From Phenylobacterium sp. (GTDB lineage: Bacteria > Pseudomonadota > Alphaproteobacteria > Caulobacterales > Caulobacteraceae), in the NCBI RefSeq assembly GCF_025351295.1, contig NZ_JANXWD010000012.1, forward strand, positions 1 through 64,000: 64,000 nt of DNA, written 5' to 3'. Shown piece after piece: positions 51,112-60,220 of this stretch (positions are counted from its first letter, which is position 1; each line of letters begins with the position of its first letter). Made by a program: the position numbers and the translations under genes. Under the pieces are notes generated by a model. That model was not told the origin of the DNA and ran no database searches. It saw nothing but the letters and a program-made list of their open reading frames with translations.

Positions 51112-51644
51112 TGCGTCGCCTGCTGTTCATCGCCCCGATCCTGGCCTTCGCGGTGCTGATCGGCGTGTTTTTCGCCGGCCTGCACCGCGATCCGACGCTG
51201 CTGCCGTCGATGATGATCGGCAAACGCGTGCCGACGTTCGACCTGGCGGCCGTGCGCCCGGGCGACCAGGGCCTGCGGACCGGCGACCTGGGCGGGGAGC
51301 CGGTGCTGCTGAACTACTACGCGTCCTGGTGTGTCGCCTGCCGGGCGGAGCACCCGATGCTGATGCGGCTGCGCGCCGAGGGCGTGCCGATCCACGGCGT
51401 CGACTGGAAGGACGAGCCGGAGGCCGGCAACAAGTGGCTGATCGACCGCGGCGACCCCTACCTCCGGGTCGGCAACGACCGCAGCGGGCGCACGGGCATC
51501 GACATGGGCGTCTCCGGCGTTCCCGAAACCTTCATTATCGATAAGCAGGGCCGCGTCCGCTATCGCCACGTCGGCGCCATCACCGAGGAGGACTGGTCGC
51601 AGAAGATCGGGCCCCTGATGCAGCGGCTGAAGGCGGAATCGTGA
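51111..51644 (+). CDS. ccmG: thiol:disulfide interchange protein CcmG/DsbE
   Basis: NYYASWCVACRAEHPML; TGATG coupling with ccmF. Confidence 0.93.
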   Translation: MRRLLFIAPILAFAVLIGVFFAGLHRDPTLLPSMMIGKRVPTFDLAAVRPGDQGLRTGDLGGEPVLLNYYASWCVACRAEHPMLMRLRAEGVPIHGVDWKDEPEAGNKWLIDRGDPYLRVGNDRSGRTGIDMGVSGVPETFIIDKQGRVRYRHVGAITEEDWSQKIGPLMQRLKAES

Positions 51645-52105
51645 GGCGTATCCTGTCCACCGCGGCGGCCCTCGCCCTGCTGGCCGGCTCTGCCGCGGCG
51701 GTGGAGCCGGACGAGCAGCTGCGCGACCCGAAACTGGAGGCCCGCGCCCATTCGCTCAGCCGCGACCTGCGCTGCGTGGTCTGCCAGAACCAGTCGATCG
51801 ACGATTCGGACGCGGCCCTGGCCCGCGACCTGCGGATCATCCTGCGCGAGCGGATCGCCGCCGGCGACACCGACGACCAGGCGGTGGCCTTCCTGGTGGC
51901 CCGCTACGGCAGCTTCGTGCAGCTGAAACCGCCGATCCGCGGCGACACCCTGGCGCTGTGGTTCGGGCCGCTGGCGGTGTTGCTGCTGGGCGGGGCGGGC
52001 GCGGCGGTCTACATCCGGGGCCGTTCGCCGGCCAAGGCTGCGGCGCTGACGGTGTCGGAGGAGGCCGAGTTGGCCGAACTGCTTGAGCGTGACGAGGCGC
52101 GTTGA
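51641..52105 (+). CDS. ccmH: cytochrome c maturation protein CcmH
   Basis: LRCVVCQNQSIDDSDAALARDLR. Confidence 0.94.
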   Translation: MRRILSTAAALALLAGSAAAVEPDEQLRDPKLEARAHSLSRDLRCVVCQNQSIDDSDAALARDLRIILRERIAAGDTDDQAVAFLVARYGSFVQLKPPIRGDTLALWFGPLAVLLLGGAGAAVYIRGRSPAKAAALTVSEEAELAELLERDEAR

Positions 52106-53338
52106 ATGATTCTCTGGATTATCCTGACCCTGATGACCGTGTTCGCGGCCGTCGGGTTGACGATACCCCTGGTGCGCCGCGCCGACGCCCCCAAGGCCGA
52201 GCGCAATGACAGCCTGGGCGTGTTGAAGGCGCAGCTGGGCGAGCTGGAGACCCAGGCCGCGACCGGGGTGCTGGAGGGGGCGGAGGCCGACGCGCTGAAG
52301 AGCGACCTGAAGCGCCGGGTGCTGGCGGAGGGCCGCAGGTCCGAGGCGCAGGCCCGGCCGCTCAGCGAGCGTACGCTGCTGTTCGTGGCCCTGGGCACGG
52401 TCGCGATCGTCACCCTGGCCGGCACCGGCCTCTATGCCTTCCTGGGCAAGCCGGGGTTGAAGGCTGCGGGCGGCGTCGCCACCGCCCAGGCCGGCGCGGT
52501 CCCGGCCGGCGGGCCGCAGGACGGCTCGCCGCACGGCGACCCGGCCAGCGTGATCGCCCAGCTCGAAACCCAGATGAAGCAGCACCCGGACAACGCCGAG
52601 GGCTGGCGGATGCTGGGCTGGTCCTATCTGCAGACCGGACGCAACGCCGACGCCGCGAGCGCCTACGGTAAGGCTGCGGCGCTCTCGCCCCGCAACGCCG
52701 AATACCTGTCCGCCCAGGGCGAGGCGACGGTGCTGGCCGCCGACGGCCAGGTGACCCCGGCCGCCCAGGATGTGTTCCGCAGGGCTGTTGCCGCCGATGC
52801 CGCCGACCCGCGCGCCCGCTACTACCTTGGCGTGGCCAAGGATCAGGCCGGCGACCACAAGGGCGCCATGGACGACTGGATCGACCTGCTGAAGTCCGCC
52901 CCCCCGAACGCGCCCTGGGCGCCGGAGGTGCGGGCTTTCGTGGTCAAGGTGGCCACCGAGCGCAACCTCGACATCGCCGGGCGCCTGCCGCCGGCCATGG
53001 CGGCCGGTCCGGTGGATGCCGGTCCGGTGCCCGCCGGGCCCGTGGACTCCGGTCCGCGCGGGCCCACCCAGCAGCAGGTGGCCGCCGCTCAGGGCATGAG
53101 CGACGGCGATCGCCAGCAGATGATCCAGGGCATGGTCAACGGCCTGTCCGCCAGGCTGAAGCAGAACCCGCGCGACCGGGCCGGCTGGGAGCAGCTGATC
53201 CGCGCCCGCATGGTGCTGAACCAGCCGGACCAGGCGGCGACCGCCTATCGCGACGCCAGCCGCGCCTTCGCGGGCTCGCCGGGCGACCAGCAGGCCCTGC
53301 GCCAGGCGGCCCAGCAACTCGGCATTCCGGTCACCTGA
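52106..53338 (+). CDS. ccmI: cytochrome c maturation protein CcmI
   Basis: N-terminal TM, TPR segment EGWRMLGWSYLQTGRNADAASAYGKA; position after ccmH. Confidence 0.9.
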   Translation: MILWIILTLMTVFAAVGLTIPLVRRADAPKAERNDSLGVLKAQLGELETQAATGVLEGAEADALKSDLKRRVLAEGRRSEAQARPLSERTLLFVALGTVAIVTLAGTGLYAFLGKPGLKAAGGVATAQAGAVPAGGPQDGSPHGDPASVIAQLETQMKQHPDNAEGWRMLGWSYLQTGRNADAASAYGKAAALSPRNAEYLSAQGEATVLAADGQVTPAAQDVFRRAVAADAADPRARYYLGVAKDQAGDHKGAMDDWIDLLKSAPPNAPWAPEVRAFVVKVATERNLDIAGRLPPAMAAGPVDAGPVPAGPVDSGPRGPTQQQVAAAQGMSDGDRQQMIQGMVNGLSARLKQNPRDRAGWEQLIRARMVLNQPDQAATAYRDASRAFAGSPGDQQALRQAAQQLGIPVT

Positions 53339-53341
53339 CGC

Positions 53342-54481
53342 ATGTCCGACCTCGCCGACAGGCCCGGCGCCGGCCCGGCGGCCCAGCTGATCCTGGAGCT
53401 GCTGCCCGAGCCGGTGATCCTGGTGCAGGGCGCCGACGGCGAGCCGCCGGAGATCGCCTACGGCAACCGGGCCGCCCGCGAGGTCTTCCGCATCGAGCTG
53501 GCCGGCGCGCCGCTGGGCGCCGCCCTGCGCCGGCCGGAGGTGCTGGAGGCCATCGAGGGGGCGCTGGCCACCTCGACCAACGCCGAGGTGGCCTTCGAGA
53601 CCATCGGTGTCCAGCCCAGGTTCTGGCGCGCCTTCGCCCGGCCGCTGGAGACCGGGGAGGGTGGCCTGCGCCAGCTGGTGGTGATGTTGCGCGACGAGAC
53701 CGACGCGCGGCGCACCGAGCGCATGCGCGCCGACTTCCTGGCCAACGCCAGTCATGAGCTGCGCACTCCGCTTGCCTCCCTGGCTGGCTTCGTCGAGACC
53801 CTGCGCACCCACGCCAAGGACGACACCGAGGCGCGGGAGAAATTCCTGGGGATCATGGCCCAGCAGGCTACCCGGATGGCGCGGCTGGTGGACGACCTGC
53901 TGTCGCTGAGCCGCATCGAGTTGAACGAGCACATCGCCCCGTCCGGCCGCGTGGACCTGGCGCGGACCATCCAGGACGTCTCCGACGCCATCCGACCGCT
54001 GACCGCCGAGCGCGGGGTGACCATCGCGGTCACCGCCGATCCCGACGCGACGTCGGTGACGGGCGACCGCGACCAGCTGGTCCAGGTGATCCAGAACCTG
54101 GTGGACAACGCGGTGAAGTATACGCCGCGCGGCGGCCGGGTCGCCGTGGCCCTGGTGGCCGCCCCGTCGCTGGAGGCGGCGCGCGCGCCCAGCCGCACCG
54201 GCGTCGGGTTGTCCCTGCTCTCGCCCGACAGTTCCGACCGGCAGGCCTATGTGGTGTTGCGGGTCACCGACGAGGGCCCCGGCATCGCGCGCCAGCATCT
54301 GCCGCGCCTCTCCGAACGGTTCTATCGCGTCGAGGGCCAGCGCAGTGGCGGCACCGGCCTGGGCCTGGCCATCGTCAAGCACGTGGTAAACCGCCACCGC
54401 GGCGGGTTCGCGGTCGAAAGCGCCGAGGGCGAGGGCAGCACGTTCAGCGTCTATCTGCCGATTGCGCCCGCGCAAAGCTGA
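53342..54481 (+). CDS. phoR: PhoR-type sensor histidine kinase lacking an obvious TM segment
   Basis: FLANASHELRTPLASLAGFVETLR, NLVDNAVKYTPRGG, GGTGLGLAIVKHVVNRHRG; next to phoU/phoB. Confidence 0.9.
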   Translation: MSDLADRPGAGPAAQLILELLPEPVILVQGADGEPPEIAYGNRAAREVFRIELAGAPLGAALRRPEVLEAIEGALATSTNAEVAFETIGVQPRFWRAFARPLETGEGGLRQLVVMLRDETDARRTERMRADFLANASHELRTPLASLAGFVETLRTHAKDDTEAREKFLGIMAQQATRMARLVDDLLSLSRIELNEHIAPSGRVDLARTIQDVSDAIRPLTAERGVTIAVTADPDATSVTGDRDQLVQVIQNLVDNAVKYTPRGGRVAVALVAAPSLEAARAPSRTGVGLSLLSPDSSDRQAYVVLRVTDEGPGIARQHLPRLSERFYRVEGQRSGGTGLGLAIVKHVVNRHRGGFAVESAEGEGSTFSVYLPIAPAQS

Positions 54482-54540
54482 GCGTCGCAAAACTGTCGTA
54501 GGACCGCATTAGTTTGCGCCTTCAGAGAGCGAGGGGCTGA

Positions 54541-55236
54541 GTGAACCGTAGCCTGCAGTCCGAGTTGCGCCAGCTGGTCGCCGAGGTCATCCGCATGGGC
54601 GGCCTGGCGGAGGCGCAGGTGGTCGACGCGGTGGACGCCGTGGTGCGCCGCGACGTACCGCTGGCCCAGGCCCTGATCATCCGCGACCTGCGCCTGGACA
54701 CCATGCAGAGCGACGTGGAGCGCCGGGCCGTGGCCCTGATCGCCCGCCACCATCCCGGCGAGGCCGACTTGCGCCGGGCCATCTCGACCCTGAAGCTGGC
54801 CATGAACCTGGAGCGCTGCGGCGACCTGGCGCGCAACATCGCCAAGCGCAGCCTAGTGCTCTCGGCCGGCGAGCCGCTGCTGCCGCTGACCGGGGCCATC
54901 GAGCGCATGGGACGGCTGGTCTCGGCGCGGCTGCGCGAGGTGCTGGACGCCTATGCCGCCGGCGATGTCGAGCCGGCGCTGGACGTCTGGCGCCGTGACG
55001 GCGAGGTGGACGAACACTACGAAAGCCTGTTCCGCGAGCTGCTGGCCCTGATGACCAGCCGCCCGGGCCAGGTGGCGGCCGGCGCGCACCTGCTGTTCGT
55101 CGCCAAGAACCTCGAGCGGATCGGCGACCACGCCACCAACATCGCCGAGATCCTGCACTTCCAGATGACCGGCGAGGAACTGACGGGCGAACGGCCCAAG
55201 GTCAGCCTGCCCGATACGGAGACCTCGCCATCGTAA
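54541..55236 (+). CDS. phoU: phosphate signaling protein PhoU
   Basis: LKLAMNLERCGDLARNIAKRS, VAKNLERIGDHATNIAEIL; GTG start. Confidence 0.94.
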   Translation: MNRSLQSELRQLVAEVIRMGGLAEAQVVDAVDAVVRRDVPLAQALIIRDLRLDTMQSDVERRAVALIARHHPGEADLRRAISTLKLAMNLERCGDLARNIAKRSLVLSAGEPLLPLTGAIERMGRLVSARLREVLDAYAAGDVEPALDVWRRDGEVDEHYESLFRELLALMTSRPGQVAAGAHLLFVAKNLERIGDHATNIAEILHFQMTGEELTGERPKVSLPDTETSPS

Positions 55237-55922
55237 CCCCCTACGTTCTGGTGGTGGAGGATGAGGACGCCTTGGCGACCCTCCTCGACTACAACCTCGT
55301 GAAGGAAGGCTTCCGCGTGGAGCGGGCGGCCGACGGCGAGGAGGCGCTGCTGCGCGTCGCCGAAGAGCCGCCGGACCTGGTGATCCTGGACTGGATGCTG
55401 CCGAAGGTCTCCGGCGTCGAGGTCTGCCGCCAGCTGCGCGCCGGGGCCGAGACGCGGCGCACGCCGGTGCTGATGCTGACCGCGCGCGGCGAGGAGACCG
55501 ACAAGGTCCGCGGCCTGGAGACCGGCGCCGATGACTATGTGGTCAAGCCCTTCGCCATGAGCGAGCTGGTGGCCCGCATCCGCGCCCTGCTGCGCCGCAC
55601 CCGGCCCGAGCTGGTGGACGAGCGCCTGGAGTACGCCGACCTGCTGCTGGACCGCGCCCGCCACCGGGTGACCCGCGCCGGCCAGGACATCCACCTGGGC
55701 CCCACCGAGTACCGCCTGCTGGACTTCCTGATGCAGCGGCCCGGCCGGGTGTTCAGCCGCGAACGCCTGCTGGACGCCGTCTGGGGGGCCAACACCTATG
55801 TCGAGGTCCGCACGGTGGACGTCCACGTCGGGCGCCTGCGCAAGGCCCTGCGGATTCCCGACGCCCCGGACCTGATCCGTACGGTGCGCTCGGCGGGGTA
55901 TGCGCTGGATACCGAGGGCTGA
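55230..55922 (+). CDS. phoB: phosphate regulon response regulator PhoB
   Basis: VTPYVLVVEDEDALATLLDYNLVKEGF..., LILDWMLPKVSG; expected start codon is ATC at 55230; nearest canonical starts are GTGs at 55251/55254. Confidence 0.85.
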   Translation: MVTPYVLVVEDEDALATLLDYNLVKEGFRVERAADGEEALLRVAEEPPDLVILDWMLPKVSGVEVCRQLRAGAETRRTPVLMLTARGEETDKVRGLETGADDYVVKPFAMSELVARIRALLRRTRPELVDERLEYADLLLDRARHRVTRAGQDIHLGPTEYRLLDFLMQRPGRVFSRERLLDAVWGANTYVEVRTVDVHVGRLRKALRIPDAPDLIRTVRSAGYALDTEG

Positions 55923-55938
55923 CGTCGTAAGAAGCGGT

Positions 55939-55956
55939 TCGTCATCCCATCGTCAC
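55939..55956 (+). promoter_or_regulatory. candidate PHO box upstream of metallophosphoesterase
   Basis: TCGTCAT-CCCA-TCGTCAC heptamers at 11-bp spacing. Confidence 0.6.
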
Positions 55957-56003
55957 GGACTCTCCGTACCGCTCATCACCGGCCATCCGTTGGGGGACGC
56001 AAG

Positions 56004-56807
56004 ATGCCGGACTTCTCGCCTGCCGTCCGCTGCCGGACGGCGTTCATCTCCGACATCCACCTGGGCACGCGCGGCTGCCAGGCCGAGCTGCTGCTGGAGT
56101 TCATCCGCGAGCTGGAGTGCGAGACGCTCTACCTGGTGGGCGACATCGTCGACGGGTGGAAGCTGCGCTCCGGCTGGTTCTGGCCCCAGGCGCACAACGA
56201 CGTCGTCCAGAAGATCCTGCGGCTGGCGCGCAAGGGTGTCCGCGTCGTCTACATCCCTGGCAACCACGATGAGGTCATCCGCGATTTCTGCGGGATCCAT
56301 TTCGGGGGCGTGGTGGTGGCGCGCGATGCGATCCATGAGGCGGCCGACGGGCGGCGCTACCTGGTCACCCATGGCGACGAGTTCGACGGGGTGGTGCAGA
56401 ATGCCCGGTGGCTGGCCTTCCTGGGCGACTGGAGCTACCGCGCCCTGCTGGCCCTCAACACCCACTTCAACTGGGCGCGGCGGCGGCTGGGCCTGGGCTA
56501 CTGGAGCCTTTCGGCCTTCCTGAAGCACCGGGTGAAGGACGCCGTGGCCTTCATCGACCAGTTCGAAACCGCCATGGCCGACGAGGCCCGCCGGCGCGGC
56601 GTCTGCGGCGTGATCTGCGGCCACATTCACAAGGCCGAGATGCGCGAGATGGGCGGGGTGCTCTACCTGAACGACGGGGACTGGGTGGAGAGCTGCACCG
56701 CCATCGTCGAACGCTTCGACGGGGCGATGGAGATCGTCCACTGGCTTGAGGCGCGCAAGGCCCTGGCCGTCCAGCCGGCCGTCCGCGCCGCGCCCATCGC
56801 CGCCTAG
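56004..56807 (+). CDS. UDP-2,3-diacylglucosamine diphosphatase-like metallophosphoesterase
   Basis: FISDIHLGTRGC, LVGDIVDGWKL, YIPGNHDE, CGHIHKAEM. Confidence 0.85.
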   Translation: MPDFSPAVRCRTAFISDIHLGTRGCQAELLLEFIRELECETLYLVGDIVDGWKLRSGWFWPQAHNDVVQKILRLARKGVRVVYIPGNHDEVIRDFCGIHFGGVVVARDAIHEAADGRRYLVTHGDEFDGVVQNARWLAFLGDWSYRALLALNTHFNWARRRLGLGYWSLSAFLKHRVKDAVAFIDQFETAMADEARRRGVCGVICGHIHKAEMREMGGVLYLNDGDWVESCTAIVERFDGAMEIVHWLEARKALAVQPAVRAAPIAA

Positions 56808-56814
56808 CAAGCGC

Positions 56815-56966
56815 CCCAATCCTTCCCCTATGGGGGAAGTGGCCCGACGGCAAAGCCGAGGGTTGATGGGGGAAGTGGGCGTGACCGTACACGCCGCCCA
56901 CCTTCCCCCATTGTCGCCCGCCTTCGGCATTGGCGACATTTCCCCCGCTAGCGGGGGAAAGATTGG
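56815..56966. repeat. REP-like intergenic foldback
   Basis: ccccaatccttcccctatgggggaagtgg ... cacttccc/cccattgtcgcc...tttcccccgctagcgggggaaagattggg. Confidence 0.65.
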
Positions 56967-57014
56967 GAGCACCTGGCGCGATCCCCTGCGAGGGTCACCC
57001 CTTGGTCCCCACGC

Positions 57015-57053
57015 AAAAAAGCGGCCGCGACCAGAGGGGATTGGTCGCGGCCG
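57015..57053 (-). terminator. minus-strand terminator-like hairpin (12-bp perfect stem)
   Basis: CGGCCGCGACCA-gaggggat-TGGTCGCGGCCG followed on minus strand by T6. Confidence 0.7.
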
Positions 57054-57153
57054 AAGCGGCCTCGGGGGGCCGACGTGGAGAGATCTGCGAGGGGGTCTCG
57101 CGATCCTCAGGCTACCGGCGCGGCATGTCGGGGCCGTGACGGTCTTGCGAACA

Positions 57154-57186
57154 CCAAGAAAAGCCGCCGCGCCGAAGCGCGGCGGC
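57154..57186 (-). terminator. minus-strand terminator with UUCG tetraloop after porin
   Basis: GCCGCCGCGC-TTCG-GCGCGGCGGC then TTTTCTT (minus strand). Confidence 0.85.
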
Positions 57187-57212
57187 CCTTGAGGGTCAGA
57201 GGGGACTTGAGG

Positions 57213-58835
57213 CTAGAAGTTGAACTGCGCCCGGGCCGCCAGGGCGTTGTACTTCTGGCCGGTCTGCAGGCCGGTGGCGCCCAGCCGGTCGATGTCGATG
57301 TGCTGGAAGTCGAGCATCATCCGCATCGAGGGGTTCAGGTACCAGTTGACGCCGACGCTGGAGACCTTCTGCTCGCCGCCGCGCACGGCGCCCAGCACCG
57401 GGGTCGTGCCCAGCGCGCCCTCGCGGTAGTTCAGGTCCACCACCGAATAGCGCGCGGCCAGTTCGAACGCGCCCCAGGTGCCGGCTTCGGCGTTGAAGTT
57501 GTAGTTCATCTTCGGCGCGTCGAAGCGGGCTTCACCCGGATTATAGGGGCGTGTCTCGCCGGTCAGCACCCACACGCCCTGGACGTAGTAGCCCTTGAAG
57601 TGAGGGTTCGGCGCGATCGAGTTGCGGCGGTCGAGCTTGTAGCGGAAGTACTCAGCCTCAACCAGGAACGGCCCGGTCGAGAAGCCGGCTTCCGCGCCCA
57701 GCACCGAGGCGGTCTTGATGTCGATGGCGCCGGTGTCCACCAGGCGGGTGCCGTCGATGCGCAGTTCTGGACGGTCGCGCAACGTGATCGGATAGCGCGG
57801 GTTGGCCGCGGCGCCGGCGTCGTTGGGCTGGGTCACGTACTGGGCGTTGACGCCCAGGTGGCCCTGCCAGTCGGTGCTGGAGAACGGCGCGACGGCCAGG
57901 CGGCCGATCCAGGCGGTCTGTTCGCCGAACGGCTGGGCCGCCGAGCTGCCGGTGGAGTTGATCGTGCCCACCGTGTTGCCGGTGAAGGCGGTGGAGACGA
58001 ACCAGCGGGCGGCGAGGCCCGAGTCGCCGGCCCCCATCACCCCGTTGGCCTGCAGCTGGACGGCGCTGCGGCTGTCGCCGGCGGCCACGTTGCGGGCGAT
58101 TTCGGCCGGGGCCGGGCGTTCCAGCATCGGCATCTGGCTGGTGGAGACCGCGGCGGCCAGGCCGATGTTGGGCTCGAAGGCGCCGACCTTGATCCGCCAG
58201 GGCTTCAGGTAGGTGTACTGCACCCAGGCTTCCTGGATGTGGCCGGCGTCCTCGCCACCCGAGCCGCCGAATTCGTAGATCAGGGCGTAGTCGAAGTCGC
58301 GGAACAGCTTGCCGTCGATGCCGAAGCGGGCGCGGCGGAAGTTGGTGCCTTCGTTCAGGTCGCGATTGGTGACCGAGGCGGGCAGGTTGTTCTTCTGGAA
58401 CGACTTGCCGGCGTCGAACATCACGATCGCCTTGATGTTGGCGGTGAAGCGGCCGTCGGCGGTGGCCAGCGCCGGCTTGCCGTTCGGCAGGGTGGGGATG
58501 GTGAACCCGCCCTGCGGGGTCTGCAGGGTGGCGATGGCGCCGGCGTCGGCGGTCTGGGCCCCCTTCAGGTCGACCAGTTGCTGGGCCATGGCGTCCAGCT
58601 GCTGCTGGATGGCGGCCAGCCTGGTGTCCTGGGCATTGGTCTGCGAGCCGGCGGCCCGCATCTGATTCAGTTGCGCGCGCAGATCGTCCAGTTGCGACTG
58701 CATGGTCTGCAGCCTGGCGTCGCTGGCGGCGGTGGCCGGCGCGGCCAGCGCCACCGTCGAGACACCGCACAACAGTACGCCTGCCAGACTCGCGGAGAGC
58801 CACGCGGATGCGCCGCGCTTGAGTGACATGCCCAT
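57213..58835 (-). CDS. OprO/OprP-like phosphate-selective porin
   Basis: Signal peptide, coiled-coil N-terminus, RRARFGIDGKLFRDFDYALIYEFGGSGGEDAGHIQEAWVQYTY, terminal ARAQFNF. Confidence 0.9.
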   Translation of the reverse strand: MGMSLKRGASAWLSASLAGVLLCGVSTVALAAPATAASDARLQTMQSQLDDLRAQLNQMRAAGSQTNAQDTRLAAIQQQLDAMAQQLVDLKGAQTADAGAIATLQTPQGGFTIPTLPNGKPALATADGRFTANIKAIVMFDAGKSFQKNNLPASVTNRDLNEGTNFRRARFGIDGKLFRDFDYALIYEFGGSGGEDAGHIQEAWVQYTYLKPWRIKVGAFEPNIGLAAAVSTSQMPMLERPAPAEIARNVAAGDSRSAVQLQANGVMGAGDSGLAARWFVSTAFTGNTVGTINSTGSSAAQPFGEQTAWIGRLAVAPFSSTDWQGHLGVNAQYVTQPNDAGAAANPRYPITLRDRPELRIDGTRLVDTGAIDIKTASVLGAEAGFSTGPFLVEAEYFRYKLDRRNSIAPNPHFKGYYVQGVWVLTGETRPYNPGEARFDAPKMNYNFNAEAGTWGAFELAARYSVVDLNYREGALGTTPVLGAVRGGEQKVSSVGVNWYLNPSMRMMLDFQHIDIDRLGATGLQTGQKYNALAARAQFNF

Positions 58836-58955
58836 TATAGAACCCCTCTTTGGCCGCCCGTTCGGCAGCTTCACAGGCGCGGTTCCTAGGCTCCGATTGC
58901 GACAGCCCGGTAAAAAACCGGCTTCATATTTGTGACAATCGTCTTGCGGTCGTCA

Positions 58956-58995
58956 CTGTCACAAAACTGACGAGCGAATGTCATCGGAGCTTCGC
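58956..58995 (+). promoter_or_regulatory. PHO box array upstream of pstS
   Basis: CTGTCAC-AAAA-CTGACGA-GCGA-ATGTCAT-CGGA-GCTTCGC, heptamers every 11 bp. Confidence 0.8.
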
Positions 58996-59056
58996 GCGAC
59001 CTCAATACACCGGCCCTGAACGGGTGCGCGATCCGCGCCTTCGACGAGGGGTTCCC

Positions 59057-60094
59057 ATGTTCAAACGCTACCTGACCGCGATCCTCGCGGCAGCGACCCT
59101 GGCAGGGGCCGGCGCGGCCCAGGCCGGCGACATCTCCGGCGCCGGCGCGACCTTCCCGGCGCCCGTCTACGCCAAGTGGGCCGAGACCTATCGCGCCCAG
59201 ACCGGCGCCAAGCTGAACTACCAGGCGATCGGCTCCGGCGGCGGCATCCGCCAGATCACCGCCGGCACCGTCGACTTCGGCGCCACCGACAAGCCGCTGA
59301 AGCCGGACGACCTGGCCACCAACGGCTTCACCATGTTCCCGATGGTCATCGGCGGCGTGGTGCCCGTCGTCAACCTGCCCGGGATCTCGTCGGGCGAAGT
59401 CAAGCTGACCGGCCCGCTGCTGGCCGACATCTACCGCGGCGTGGTCAAGACCTGGAACGATCCGCTGATCGTGAAGTCCAACCCGGGCGTCAAGCTGCCG
59501 AACCTGCCGATCACCGTCGTGCACCGTTCGGACGGCTCGGGCACCACCTTCGTGTTCACCACCTACCTGGCCTCGAAGGCCGCCCACTGGGCGAGCGAAG
59601 TCGGGGCCAACGACTCGGTGAAGTGGCCCGTGGGCCTGGGCGGCAAGGGCAACGACGGCGTCGCGGCCTATGTGAAACAGACCCCGGGGGCGATCGGCTA
59701 TGTCGAATACGCCTTCGCGAAGCAGAACAAGCTCACCTACACGCAACTGCAGAACAAGGCCGGCAAGTTCGTGCAGCCGACGGCGCCCAACTTCAGCGCC
59801 GCGGCGGCCAACGCCAACTGGAAGGCCGCCCCGGGCTTCTACCTGCTGCTGCTGGACCAGCCGGGCGCCGACGCCTGGCCGATCACGGCGGCCACCTTCA
59901 TCCTGGTGCGGGTGAAACAGGAAGACGCCGCCAAGGGCCGTGACGTGCTGGCCTTCTTCGACTGGGCCTACAAGAACGGCGACGCCGCGGCGGTGCAGTT
60001 GGACTACCTGCCGATGCCGGCGGCGGTGAAGGACATGGTCCGCAAGTCCTGGGCCAGGGTCGTCGGTCCGGACGGCAAGCCCGTCTACCGCTAG
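59057..60094 (+). CDS. pstS: phosphate ABC transporter substrate-binding protein PstS
   Basis: DISGAGATFPAPVYAKWAETY, RSDGSGTTFVFTTYL. Confidence 0.96.
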   Translation: MFKRYLTAILAAATLAGAGAAQAGDISGAGATFPAPVYAKWAETYRAQTGAKLNYQAIGSGGGIRQITAGTVDFGATDKPLKPDDLATNGFTMFPMVIGGVVPVVNLPGISSGEVKLTGPLLADIYRGVVKTWNDPLIVKSNPGVKLPNLPITVVHRSDGSGTTFVFTTYLASKAAHWASEVGANDSVKWPVGLGGKGNDGVAAYVKQTPGAIGYVEYAFAKQNKLTYTQLQNKAGKFVQPTAPNFSAAAANANWKAAPGFYLLLLDQPGADAWPITAATFILVRVKQEDAAKGRDVLAFFDWAYKNGDAAAVQLDYLPMPAAVKDMVRKSWARVVGPDGKPVYR

Positions 60095-60118
60095 ACCTCG
60101 ATCTCTATCGAAGGGGTG

Positions 60119-60152
60119 ACATGGCCGGCCTCAGCGCCGGCCATGTTTTTTT
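60119..60152 (+). terminator. Rho-independent terminator after pstS
   Basis: 11-bp stem ACATGGCCGGC-ctcagc-like loop-GCCGGCCATGT followed by T7. Confidence 0.92.
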
Positions 60153-60220
60153 GGTGGATGCTGGCCCCGAGCCGATGCGTATCGGTGTGTATGTGTCGAC
60201 TCGCGTGACACAGGTCGAAG

